Shown: positions 54,036 through 63,788 of the stretch, in pieces
How the letters are laid out: every line of letters begins with the position of its first letter
Position numbering within the stretch: position 1 is the stretch's first letter
NCBI GenBank assembly: GCA_031216915.1
Contig: CM062296.1
Span: 58,712,584-58,776,583 of the forward strand
Reading direction: 5' to 3'
Length of the DNA: 64,000 bases
Origin: Pictodentalium vernedei
Taxonomy: Eukaryota > Mollusca > Scaphopoda > Dentaliida > Dentaliidae
Translations under genes and position numbers: made by a program
Notes under the pieces: generated by a model
Told to the model about the DNA's origin: nothing
What the model saw: the letters and a program-made list of their open reading frames with translations, nothing else
Database searches by the model: none

Positions 54036-55175
54036 CTATCCCCTCTCATTTTCTCCGTAAAATTGTGCCAACAACTGCAACATGAAAGGTTTTCGAGTAA
54101 AATGTGTTTTTATAGGGAGACCTTGTTGCAAATCGTCGCTTGAACGGTAGTCATTATCAGTTCCACCATCTCCTGCACAATCGTTGTACAATACTGTGCC
54201 TGGAACTAGGTCGTCTTCTTCTTTCAAGTGAATCTTGGTTTGTTTAGAGAGTCCTCCATCGCAAACGGCGTCTCCATTGCCAACACAAAAACTACTATTA
54301 AATGATTTTGTGTCGGGGCTCATCGTTGAATTTTTAATAATACATTTTTTCTTCTTGGTGCATTTATCATAAACATTAAACGTGGATGTTCTGGTCCCAG
54401 TATGAAGTTGATTGTGATTGTAAAGTGCTTCGCTACTACAGAACGGCTTTTTGCATGTGATACATAAAAATGACTTATTGAGGTCGGGCATTATTGAATT
54501 GACAGTCTTATAAACAGGGCTCTTACGTTGTGTTACGACAGCATGCATCTTTTGATGTTCAGTGAGACGAGAAGTGTTTTCATTGGTAGAACACTCAAAA
54601 TGTTTACAGCCCGTGTGAACTGCCTGGTGTCTTTGTAGGGAAGATTTCTCTTTGAAACACTTTGTACAAAAAGAACATTCGAACGGTTTTTCACTAGAAT
54701 GTGTGGTTTGGTGTCTCCTGAGGTTCGATGTAGATGTGAAAGTGCATTTACAAACGGAGCATTCGAAAGGTTTCTCTCTTGTATGGATTCTTTCATGCTG
54801 TTTGGTGTCGAATTTTCGACTGAAGCTCTTCTGACAAAAAGAACATTTAAATGGTTTCTCGCCCGTATGTGTTCTTCGGTGATCAGCTAAATAGCGCATT
54901 GCTTTAAAAACCTTTCCACAAATTGAACAATCAAATTTCTCATCCATATGAATAAATTGGTGTGCCTTAAGGTTTCTTTTATAACTGAAACGTTTTTCAC
55001 AAATCGAACAACAAAACTGCTCGTCCGTATGAATAAGGCGGTGTTCATCAAAGCTTTGTTTGTGGCGGAAACGTTTCTCACAATCTGGGCACTCCCAGGG
55101 TCTTTTGTTTTCCGCCATTCTCTTGGGTAAATCAGTGTTCCTTTTACTTCTGATACATGTAATATATGGATGCGT
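54036..55175 (-). CDS. C2H2 zinc-finger protein, terminal exon
   Basis: The clearest host gene. A splice acceptor (TTTTTTTCAG on the minus strand, AG at 55176-55177) opens the exon in frame with THPYITCIRSK; an internal Met starts MAENKRPWECPDC. Six good Cys-x2-Cys-x12-His-x3-His fingers follow from about residue 34 (for example ECPDCEKRFRHKQSFDEHRL), joined by TGEKPF-like linkers. The seventh is degenerate (second Cys lost), and the eighth (CITCKKPFCSSEALYNHNQL) is intact. An acidic, Ser/Asp-rich tail of about 110 residues closes the protein. It should bind DNA in the nucleus; the target is unknown. A poly(A) signal (TTTATT on plus) lies at 53885-53890. Finger number and lack of KRAB or SCAN suggest an ordinary invertebrate poly-ZF gene; orthology cannot be named. 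Confidence 0.85.
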   Translation of the reverse strand, partial: THPYITCIRSKRNTDLPKRMAENKRPWECPDCEKRFRHKQSFDEHRLIHTDEQFCCSICEKRFSYKRNLKAHQFIHMDEKFDCSICGKVFKAMRYLADHRRTHTGEKPFKCSFCQKSFSRKFDTKQHERIHTREKPFECSVCKCTFTSTSNLRRHQTTHSSEKPFECSFCTKCFKEKSSLQRHQAVHTGCKHFECSTNENTSRLTEHQKMHAVVTQRKSPVYKTVNSIMPDLNKSFLCITCKKPFCSSEALYNHNQLHTGTRTSTFNVYDKCTKKKKCIIKNSTMSPDTKSFNSSFCVGNGDAVCDGGLSKQTKIHLKEEDDLVPGTVLYNDCAGDGGTDNDYRSSDDLQQGLPIKTHFTRKPFMLQLLAQFYGENERG

Positions 55176-55328
55176 CTGAAAAAAATGACACACAAAACAG
55201 TTATAAGATAGTCGTTAAAATTTATCAACCCAGTTGATTAATTGGGTTCATATTTACTCAACTCATTTGATTTGGGTGGATTTTAACCCAACCTATTTTA
55301 TCGTGTATTGGGGATGCTGACCAAAAAC

Positions 55329-55940
55329 TGGAGCTGAAACGGTTAAAGGGTTTTCTTGATCGATTAATCACATGGATTAACCTTGGTTATCTGATTAATC
55401 ACTTGCCCTTATAGGTAGCTGAATAAATGCCATGTCGTTGATGATTTACATCATTAACCCTTTACCAAACGTGACGGAAAAAAAACTGCCAGCGTTACGT
55501 ACAAAAATCTCCATTCACATTGTGTCTCAGAAACATAGCTTATGACCCTCCATTGGAACGAGCTCGATGAGCTCGTTCCATTGGAGGGTCATAAGCTATG
55601 TTTTTTAAGTGAAAAAAATAGTAATCCAGGAATTGATCTTGCAAGTATCATCAGCTATCCACATTGGGTAAGGGGTTAAGAATGACCATTTCCGGCCACT
55701 GATACAGTATAATGGCCATGCAAGTAAACAAGTATGTCAACAAGTAACTTGCATGCTTTACTCTATCTCCTATGTGAGTCAGTGTGACGATGTTTTCCTG
55801 ATTTTGAACAAGTTTGTTTCTTTGTTAACCCATATAATACAGTAGTTCAAAAGTAACGATTAATCGATCAATTACTTTTTTGATCGATCAAGACGTTGAA
55901 TCTTGGTTAATCGATTAATCGGTTAACCGTTTCAATTCTA
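55329..55940. mobile_element. hAT-type MITE near the zinc-finger gene
   Basis: Ends TGGAGCTGAAACGGTTAA (left) and complement of TAGAATTGAAACGGTTAA (right), flanked by 8-bp CCAAAAAC / CCAAAGAC (55321-55328, 55941-55948; one mismatch). An eight-base duplication is the hAT rule. Inner motifs repeat GATCGATTAATC. It carries a nested piggyBac-type MITE and so is older than that. Confidence 0.78.
55458..55675. mobile_element. piggyBac-type palindromic MITE, complete, inside the hAT MITE
   Basis: TTAA at 55454-55457 and 55676-55679. Ends CCCTTTACC and complement (right end slightly changed: GGGTAAGGGG). Core palindrome at about 55530-55604 around GAACGAGCTCG. Confidence 0.9.
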
Positions 55941-55949
55941 CCAAAGACG

Positions 55950-56455
55950 TTACTCCATCTTTATAGATCAGTTGTGTGAACAAAATTAGATTACGGTTGA
56001 GAGAAAGTCGCACTCTAAAACACTTGTTGCTGTTCACAGTGGTATTAGAATTAACCTATGCGATTTTAGAACATCACCAATAAATTCAATGCTCGTTGCC
56101 CCATGGACCCCACTCTCAAGAAACGCAGAATTATACTGTCAGTCCAATATGTTACTAAACTGTTGGCTTATCCATCGAACCTCGCTAATAAGTGTGTCTT
56201 AGATCCCAAAATTGTTGGATTTTTTTAACAGAAAACACCAATATATTCCTACTTTATAAATTAGAATAAACATCAACTGGAATCCGCCACATTTGAATCA
56301 TATCGATAAAAGAGTATCGTGAACCACCTACACATGCTTTCAAAGAAACCTACTGTTATTCTGGACCTTCCTTTCTTCAAAACATCCAAGACAAACTATG
56401 TTCAAACAAGAATAGTCCGAAGTACATGTAAGGTTTTATGCATAAATAGAAAGGT
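55950..56455. other. No gene recognised
   Basis: AT-rich; upstream side of the zinc-finger gene on its strand, so possibly its intron or promoter region. Confidence 0.35.
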
Positions 56456-56459
56456 CTAT

Positions 56460-56506
<47 letters not shown>

Positions 56507-56508
56507 TT
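56456..56508. repeat. (TTTA)n microsatellite
   Basis: About 13 units. May be the A-rich tail of a minus-strand retroelement (a flank with TTAGTGCTCAACTC follows), but no body is clear. Confidence 0.9.
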
Positions 56509-56623
56509 AGTGCTCAACTCTACATCAGCAGCTAAGGCTACATCGTGGCGAGAAAACGGTGGAAAGTCGAAGGTCATTATCAATTATGTAGTTAAAAGAT
56601 TGCATAAAAATAGAAAATAACTA

Positions 56624-56880
56624 CAGTACGTGGAGAGAGTGTATTATCACTAAATCACACGCAGGGTGGAAATTCCACTCGAGTAATAATTGCAAATGTG
56701 TTGCAAAACACAAGAAGCACAAGCAAAGTTCCAGCCAATGGACCTCCGGGTTGTACCCGGCGGTCCATTGGCTGAAACATTTCTTGTGTTTTGTTCACAT
56801 ACATAGCATTTAAAAATAATACTTTGGGTGTCAGCTCCACTCCCCGGGTGATTTAGTTACAATCCACTCTCCACGTACTG
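56624..56880. mobile_element. MITE-2 copy 3, best preserved
   Basis: 257 bp, perfect TA flanks (56622-56623, 56881-56882), ends CAGTACGTGGAGAG and complement with inverted similarity over about 50 bases. Core GCCAATGGACCTCCGGGT and near-complement, as in MITE-1. Confidence 0.92.
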
Positions 56881-57107
56881 TACATGAGATATATCAAAGA
56901 CAGGAATGATCCGAACAACAATGAGAAATGAGACAAGAGAAATGAATAATTGACAAATCATCTCGATGAATTGAGACTTGAGGAATCTAGATTAAATGAA
57001 TAAAAATAATTTTAAAATTTATTAATAAGGTTGATTACGTTCAGAAATGATACAATTTTGTGTGGGCTCGTATGATAAAAGAGATCTCTAAGGGATCCAA
57101 CAGTGAA

Positions 57108-57440
57108 CTATTGCCCTCTAACATCATTAAAATCAGTACAATGTAAAAGAATGCGTTCCTGTGACAACACCTGCTGACAAGGAACACACTCTGGTCGCAT
57201 ATTACCCTCTAGCATAAAGGAATGTGTAAGTTGCGTGTGACCAATATGACATCGTGTCAGAATAGCATGATCTTTTCTACAAAGGTTATTGGATGGGTAG
57301 TGATCAAATATGTTAGGTCGGAAGTGATGGAGTTTGTTATTTGTCGCCCCACCCCATTCCGCCTGCCACAGGTATTTGATGTAGTTACCAATATGTGGTT
57401 TGAAATCACTGAAAGGTGTGTTAAAATTAGTGAAAGGCTT
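57108..57440 (-). pseudogene. LINE-D C-terminal Cys/His region
   Basis: KPHIGNYIKYLWQAEWGGA, LTRCHIGHTQLTHSFMLEG and ECVPCQQVLSQERILLHC form the block that follows RNase H in I-type LINEs. Separated from the RNase H by the MITE at 57447-57688. Confidence 0.8.
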
Positions 57441-57446
57441 GGTTAA

Positions 57447-57688
57447 CCCTTTACCTAACACGAAAAGCAGACGACACTAGCAAATAAAATACTTGAATAA
57501 CTAATGTTTTTCATTTTTTATCACAAAAACATAGCTTATGACCCTCATTGGAACGAGCTCGTTGAGCTCGTTCCAATGAGGGGTCATAAGCTATGTTTTT
57601 GTGATAAAAAATGAAGAAATAATGAAAACTTGATAGCATTTTTTGTGAATAGCGCTGGTCGGTTTTGACCGTTACGTTGGGTAAAGGG
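57447..57688. mobile_element. piggyBac-type palindromic MITE, complete, in LINE-D
   Basis: TTAA at 57443-57446 and 57689-57692; ends CCCTTTACCTAAC and GTTGGGTAAAGGG. Core palindrome at about 57525-57606. Confidence 0.92.
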
Positions 57689-57692
57689 TTAA

Positions 57693-58040
57693 AGCCTGTT
57701 TTGGCACATTGTCTGCTCTGTTGTTACCGGAGATGCCTACATGACCAGAAAACCAGCAAAACACGATTTCACACCGATCCAACACGAGAGTATGCAACTT
57801 CCCACGAGCCTCCAAAATGAGAGGGTTCTTCAACTTAGGGTTGGGGTTGAGTAAAGCAATCAAAGCGAAAAGAGTGTCAGAAAATGTGATCGACTTATTT
57901 TCCTGTAACTTCAGCTGTGAAAATAGAACTTTTATTTGGTTTTCTGATTGAAGTGGCCTGACCACCAGCTACAGCTGATGAGACTTTGTATCATCTTCAG
58001 ACCTATCTGCATAGATCCTTGTATATGCAGTGTACTTTGA
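57693..58040 (-). pseudogene. LINE-D RNase H domain
   Basis: RIYADRSEDD stands for the usual YTDGSK start with the first catalytic Asp, and ILEARGKLHTL precedes IVFCWFSGHVGISGNNRADN, which has the His and last Asp. A stop and frame change lie near 57965. It would remove RNA from the RNA/DNA hybrid. Confidence 0.82.
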
Positions 58041-58150
58041 CTTTAATTTCAGCATATTTTTGCGGAGCATTTGTTTCAGACAAGCAAGGTCCAAAATAAC
58101 TGTTGTCTTGTTAAGATGCCAAGGAGGAGGTTGTGGTTCACAGTTTCCTT

Positions 58151-58500
58151 TTATGCTTCCATTTGGGGTTTAATTCTCATTCCCAATGGAGGGATATAAT
58201 TCTGGGGACGGTTAAAGAAGTCGACATTTGGAGGTTCTGAAATACAGTTATAAGCAGGATTTGATGGATTAGCCAAAGGGTTAGATGCACATTGGAGAGA
58301 CAGTGTAATTCGGCGTTTCTCGAGAGAAGGCCCCTCTGCTTCAACAAGCAGCGAATCTCTTGGTGAGGTTCGAAAAGCACCAAAGCTGACTCTAATGTCA
58401 CTGTTATGAATGGCATCAAGAGGTTTGAGATACGACTTTCCTGCAAAACCGTAAACCACACAACCATAGTTGCAATCAGTGCAACCAACTACCTTGAAGA
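58151..58500 (-). pseudogene. LINE-D RT thumb/linker
   Basis: VVYGFAGKSYLKPLDAIHNS, VSFGAFRTSPRDSLLVEAEG and PSLEKRRITLSLQC match the RT-RNase H connection in I-type LINEs. Its N-side is cut by the insertion at about 58520-59150. Confidence 0.78.
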
Positions 58501-58519
58501 TGTTAAGTGCTTTCTAATT

Positions 58520-59150
58520 ACATTGTTAATGTAGTTATACGTTTTGGGTCCAAATAGTCAATTCCCATTGGTCAGCTGGATGAAAACGTCATGACCAAAT
58601 GCAATTCATTTTCCAATGAATACATTTGGTCGAACTTTGACCCGCATTTACGGTAGGGCGCAGTTGACAGAATGTAATTCGGGTGGTGTTTGGGAGGATT
58701 TATAACTTATAGCGCCTTTCGAAGTGACCAGTGATTATAGTTTACTGATATGTTAAATAAATGGTTTTGAACATTCCAAGTTTCGTTACGAAAGACGGCA
58801 ATTTGACAAATTTGGGTCAATGCCGAAAGCCGGCGCTCAACTCAGAGTTGTGCGCTTTGTCTTTTGTGTGAGGGTGTTTTTTCGCCTCGTTCGTTCGTAC
58901 ATGTGTTATTTCGTCTTTCTGCTTTGTTATTTGGTAAAAAGTAGTTTAAACAGTTACGGAATGTAATTATAAGAATTGAATGCAATTTTTATAATCTTTA
59001 TTGGAGTATGAACGTGTGGGAATGGGTACAAATTGTATGAATCCCGAAGGGATTCATACAATTTGTTTCCATTCCCACACGTTCATACTCCAATAAACAT
59101 TATAAAAATTGCATTTAATTCTTAATTACATTTCACTTTCAGTTGTTTTA
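58520..59150. mobile_element. Foldback element in LINE-D with 190-bp palindrome
   Basis: The palindrome runs about 58959-59148, arms of about 94 bases with few mismatches (TTGGAGTATGAACGTGTGGG and complement), loop at CCCGAAGGG. The rest (58520-58958) is single copy here. LINE-D coding sequence resumes on both sides. Ends and target duplication are unclear (TAATTACATT occurs near both). Confidence 0.72.
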
Positions 59151-59159
59151 AATGAGAAG

Positions 59160-60220
59160 TGAAATTCAGATTTTAGTCAATCAACAAACCTAAGGATTTC
59201 ACTTCCTTAACAACTTTAATAGTACCCCCATCTATTTCCAACTCCGGGTCGAGGTGATGTTTCCGAAGCTTACACAAATATACACAATTTGTTTTTGATT
59301 TCCAGAACTTGAAACCATTTTCTGAATTTCGCTTAAGCACAGCTGAAGTTTGCGCTCTAAAGCATTCATGTTTTACCGCTATAGCAGATTAAAAAATCAG
59401 CAGCATACAATGAAGAATCTATCATATTCTCAATTGCATCTATGATACTATTGATTTTGAATGGAAGGAGGGTAATGGATAAAAATACTACCCTTAAGGA
59501 ATCCCCAGTTCCTGCTTGCGAGGATCAGATAACGTTGACCCAACACGAACCTGAAACTGGCGGTCTTTAAAACGTTTTCGATAAAAAGAGACATGCGCCC
59601 TCTTAACCCCATGTTAAAGAGTTCCGTTAAAATCCCATACGTCCACGTTGTATCGTAAGCCTTCTCCAAATCAAAGAAGATGTCGACCACGCGTTCTTTT
59701 CTGGTAAAAGCATTTCGTATAAACGTTTCAAGTCTGACCAAATGGTCTACAGTACTTCTCTGGCTTCTGAAACCACACTTAACATTCGCAAGTAGATTGT
59801 TCAATTCTAGAAACCAGACAAGTCGATCATTGATCATCCTATGGTCTTACACAGACAATTAGTTAATGCAACTTGTCTGTATTTACTTGGATTTCTGTGA
59901 ACCGTATCAGGCTTTGGAATGGGAATAATTGTTGCTTTTCGTCAGGAAGGTGGAAACTGGCCAGTCACCCAAATGCCATTAAAATTGACAGTAAAAGTTC
60001 AAGTGATGAATGTGGCAGATGTTTTAACATTTTGTAATGTATTTCATCGGGACCTGTGGCAGTATCTTTTGCCCTATGCAAAGAGTTACGTAACTCTTCA
60101 ATAGAGAAAGGTTCGTTATAATCCTCTGTATTATTGGAGGTAAATTTAATCTTTTGTCTTTCCTGCTGTTTCTTAATTTTGATGAATTCTGGATTATAAT
60201 TTTCAGACGACGAATGTTTA
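59160..60220 (-). pseudogene. LINE-D reverse transcriptase
   Basis: TIIPIPKPDTVHRNPSKYRQ, ALTNCLCKTIG, VKCGFRSQRSTVDHLVRLE, motif A DIFFDLEKAYDTTWTYGIL, a motif B that has lost PQG, motif C LYAADFLICYSG in which the first catalytic Asp of YADD is replaced, then VKEVKSLGLLID. Several frame breaks. Confidence 0.82.
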
Positions 60221-60857
60221 GAAAATGTGGAGGCTAATTTGTTCTTTTCTTTTGAAGTAATTAGGGTATTGTTATCTTTCAGGTGTTGTGCAGTTGACTT
60301 TGTTTCTTTTCCTTCAATCTTCCAAATTTTAGTGATGGGGGTGTTTTGGTTAATCCTAGAAACATACGTTTCCCAAGAACTTTTCTATTTTTTTGTTTTT
60401 TTGTTTTAGAAGTCGTCTTATTTTTTACCCGATTTATCAACAGTTTATCCCAATTATGTGTGGTTGGTAACTTGTTAAATTTCCCTTCAGTTTTCTCGCG
60501 ACTCTTTATAGCCTGTTTACATTCATTATCAAACCAAGAATTGGTGAAACGTTTTGGATTTGCCAAAGTTTTAGGGATGACTGTGTTTGCAATTTCAAGC
60601 AACTCGTTCGTAAAATTTTCTATTTGGTCATCCCTATCCTGAAATTCTCCCGTGTGAGGCATTTAGAACAAAGCGATGAGAAAGTGTCCCAGTCGGCTTT
60701 TTTGAAGTTCCACTGGGGCACCCTCTCATCGCCCGTGGAACAACACTCTCCAATACAATTGTAAAGTGGTCAGCCCTGCACAAGTCATCCTCTACCTTCC
60801 AAGAAAATCAAGGAAGATAGAAGGGCATACAATTGAAAGATCAGTTGAAGTATAAGT
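60221..60857 (-). pseudogene. LINE-D end of endonuclease and linker
   Basis: ADHFTIVLE near 60760 corresponds to the SDH motif (Ser to Ala). The linker has FTNSWFDNECKQAIKSREK and NWDKLLINRVKNK. An intact 127-codon piece lies at 60279-60662. Confidence 0.75.
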
Positions 60858-61352
60858 TAGGGCTGTCACGATTTTTTAATTTAGGAATCGATTAATCGTC
60901 GCAAATAATTGACGATTAATCGTACCTAAATGACCCCCCCCCCTCGCCCTCTCTTTGAAGTCGATAAAAATGAAGTTCAAGTCAGTTGACCTACCTCAAG
61001 GAAACAACGAAGACGATCCTTTTTAGGTGCATTCAAAGCTTTGATGTTCTGAACTTTTGAACTGTCAGTGTAATAATCAAGACCGGTCGGCAGTTGCGAA
61101 GTTCGCAACTGCCGACCGGTCTTGATTATTACACTGACGGAAGACTATTGCTTCCAACATCGTCTTGTGGTTTAACATCGATGTTCTTAACTCTTTACCT
61201 TTAGAAACACTAGTTTTTTTATCAAATTTTCTTTTAATTATTAAACGTCTAAAACGGGATACAATTTACCGATTATTCGACTACGAAAAATACCAATCGA
61301 TTTCGCCGTGACCGATCAACAGTCGATTAATCAGTTAATCGTGACAGCCCTA
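60858..61352. mobile_element. hAT-type MITE with perfect 8-bp duplication, in LINE-D
   Basis: Ends TAGGGCTGTCACGATT and complement; flanked by GTATAAGT on both sides (60850-60857, 61353-61360). Inside is a near-perfect palindrome at 61064-61138 (CAAGACCGGTCGGCAGTTGC and complement). Confidence 0.93.
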
Positions 61353-61518
61353 GTATAAGTACCAGATGCGGGATGCAGGTAAGTGTCTGACCTATCAGTG
61401 AAAAAACACAAGTCATATTTTGTTGTGATTTCTTCCACTGTTTTGCCTTCAAGTCCTTTTTGTTGCAGGAATTACCTAAAATAGGACTATGAGCGTTCAA
61501 ATCACCCAACATAATGCA

Positions 61519-61832
61519 CAGTTAAAATTAGAAGTCCTGTCACGAATAGTGCGCTTATCTAGGCTTAGTTGCGCGTTGGAATTGCGCGCAATTGCCATAT
61601 CGAATGGCGTCCAAAGCACGGCAGGTTCTCCTGGTTACTCATAGCAAACACATGCAATGTTTCTGCCAATGGACCTCCGGGTTACCCGGAGGTCCATTGG
61701 CTGAAACATTGCCTGTGCACAGGCCATATGTACAGAATATGATAGCTTTAATTGGGCCATAACGCGCACATTAACGCACATATCAACGTGCTATTTGTGC
61801 GCATTACATGACAGGACTTCTAGTTTTAACTG
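61519..61832. mobile_element. MITE-1 copy 5, inverted
   Basis: 314 bp in the opposite orientation to the other copies; right flank TA, left flank CA (one transition from TA). Confidence 0.92.
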
Positions 61833-62158
61833 TATGTAGTTTTGGAGCTGATGAATCAGATGTTCAAGATCAATCAGCTGAAGTGGTTTATTTGGTGAAA
61901 CATAAATTGAACATAACGTGACTGTCTTGTCTTAGGTCAGGCGGATCGGTACAGCCTGTACATTTGATTGTAATGGTACAGAGCTGTGAATAATGTCGTT
62001 TCGGACCAAGATAGATGTCCTACGAACATGAAGATCATTTTCATCTGCCCAAGCATTATACGAAGTATAATGTTCAAAAGCTGAATGATCCTGATTATCA
62101 GTTTTCTTTGAGAGTGTCTCATGCAGGCAAAAGGCAGTAGGAGCATATTTTGGGCTTA

Positions 62159-62472
62159 CAGTTAAAACTAGAAGTCCTGTCATGAAATGCGCACAAATAG
62201 CACGTTGATATGCGCGTTAATGTGCGCGTTATGGCCCAAGTAAAGCTTTCAAAATCTGTACATGTCGCCTGTGCACAAGCAATGTTTCAGCCAATGGACC
62301 TTCGGGTTACCCGGAGGTCCATTGGCAGAAACATTGCACGTGTTTGCTATGAGTAACCAGGAGAACCTGCCATGCTTTGGATGCCATTCGATATGGCAAT
62401 TGCGCACAATTCCAACGCGCAATTAAGCCTAGATAAGCGCACTATTCGTGACAGGATTTCTAGTTTTAACTG
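62159..62472. mobile_element. MITE-1 copy 6
   Basis: 314 bp, TA flanks at 62157-62158 and 62473-62474, both ends and core intact. Cuts the LINE-D endonuclease after ELNWA. Confidence 0.94.
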
Positions 62473-62558
62473 TAGATGGCCCAGTTCAGTTCATTAACAT
62501 TCGCTCTAAAACCTCGACAGTTCCACTGTATATTATTGTTTTTGTTTGTATTACCCAT

Positions 62559-62800
62559 GTATGGTTGGGGATTGTGATGGGAAATAGCCCCTGTAGATTA
62601 CTTGGGTGACTTTTTCCTCGGGGACTTATTCTGAGAGGAGTCCGGTCGCAATTGCAAGAACGTATCGTCCATGCAGTCCCCGACGTCCATATCTTAAAAG
62701 CCTTCAAAACCGTTGCATGTAACGGGGTTTTGAAGAGGTTTGGGCGTTCTCTCTGACAAATGTTGTTGTTCTTGGTTGACTTTTTTCTTATTCTCTTTTT
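62559..62800 (-). pseudogene. LINE-D ORF1 C-terminal remnant
   Basis: One frame gives DMDVGDCMDDTFLQLRPDSS and NKSPRKKSPK just before the ORF2 start, an acidic then basic tail as seen at ORF1 ends; zinc knuckles are not seen. The LINE's 5' limit is not clear. Confidence 0.5.
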
Positions 62801-62809
62801 CAAATTTTC

Positions 62810-63240
62810 TCATCTGATTCTGACTCAGATTCCGTTGTGCTCGTTGTTGTGGTTCATGGTTTGTTTTGTTTGCTTCATTTATCTGATCTGGTATTGTTTG
62901 TTCTTTATTCTGTGCAGTATTAGGTGTAAGTGTTTCTTGTTTCCAGTGTTTTATCTTACGTTAATTTTTAAGTTGGTGGTTGCGTTTGAGTTGCTTTTGG
63001 GTCTGTTTGACTATTTTAAGGAATTGTAAAAGCCTGCAGTGGAACAGGAATAGTGGTATGGAACAATGTGTGTGTTGTCTGGCATTCGACTGACCTTGTT
63101 GGTATTTTTTTCCTAAGTGCTGTTGCGTATGATGATGTTGAAATTACGCCATAGCGGGGGAGGAATTCGTCACATACAGGTGAATTGTGCACTTGGTGAT
63201 ACCTTCTTGAAATTTGGCACACTGTTAGTGTAGGCTATGA
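62810..63240. other. No gene recognised
   Basis: T-rich; a hydrophobic frame at 62760-63029 is a low-complexity artefact. May include promoter sequence for the gene that follows. Confidence 0.35.
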
Positions 63241-63299
63241 GGTTCTCAAAAACGATCGGCTACAAGTTGACACCGACCGGTGGCGACCAGTAGCGGCAC

Positions 63300-63316
63300 A
63301 ATCCAAAATGGCCGCC
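63300..63316 (+). promoter_or_regulatory. YY1-like motif
   Basis: AAAATGGCCGCC resembles the YY1 consensus AAnATGGCnGC found in TATA-less promoters. It lies about 370 bases before the ATG of the last gene. Single-motif evidence. Confidence 0.3.
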
Positions 63317-63436
63317 AGCGGCTGAAGGGAACCTCCTTTTCGACGGTCTACCGACTATACATCCGATTGTAAGGGCGCGAAAGTGAACTCTGATCCACGC
63401 ACGTGTTGGAAACAGACGTGGGAGATGATGTAGAAT

Positions 63437-63788
63437 AAAACGAGATTCTCTATACGGACGCATCAATTTCTTGGAACTTGAAAAGAGCGTTGTTTCTCCG
63501 GGATCAGCGTCATTCAGGCAAACCTGAATGACGCTGATCCCGGAGAAACAACGCTCTTTATGAAGCAGTCTCTTTGCCATACAATCTCTTGTTTGGCGTA
63601 ATTCCGCAAGCAATTCTGATTTGTCTGTCGAAATTAATTCGAGAACGCGATTGTTCACAAAAATCATTCACAGAATGAGTGAGAATCCTCTTCGTGTACG
63701 GACTAGTACTGACTGGGAACGTTGTTGCTTTTGCCAGCAAGACAGTTCCAAGAAATTGATGCGTCCGTATAGAGAATCTCGTTTTCAT
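63437..63788. repeat. Nested inverted duplication at the start of the last gene
   Basis: About 42 bases ending AGAGATTCTCGTTTT-like at 63747-63788 return inverted at 63437-63478, so codons for KKLMRPYRESRF occur twice, once on each strand. Between them is a second, perfect hairpin at about 63484-63561 (AGAGCGTTGTTTCTCCGGGA and complement). Confidence 0.85.

Larger units (their letters stand above)
61353..62558 (-). pseudogene. LINE-D ORF2 endonuclease, split by two MITE-1 copies
   Basis: ATG at 62558 (minus) starts MGNTNKNNNIQWNCRGFRAN, the typical EN start. After the MITE at 62159-62472 come FCLHETLSKKTDNQDH with the catalytic Glu, ADENDLHVRRTSILVRNDII, and after the second MITE GDLNAHSPILGN with the catalytic Asp/Asn. 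Removing the inserts leaves an orderly domain with a few stops. Confidence 0.82.
56990..62800 (-). mobile_element. LINE-D: I-clade-like LINE with RNase H, five later insertions
   Basis: Read on the minus strand from 62800: ORF1 tail, APE endonuclease, linker, RT, RNase H and a C-terminal Cys/His block, then a 3' end near 57000. An RNase H after the RT marks the I group. It carries MITE-1 twice, a hAT-type MITE, a palindromic element and a piggyBac-type MITE. The many breaks in frame show it is dead. Confidence 0.85.
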
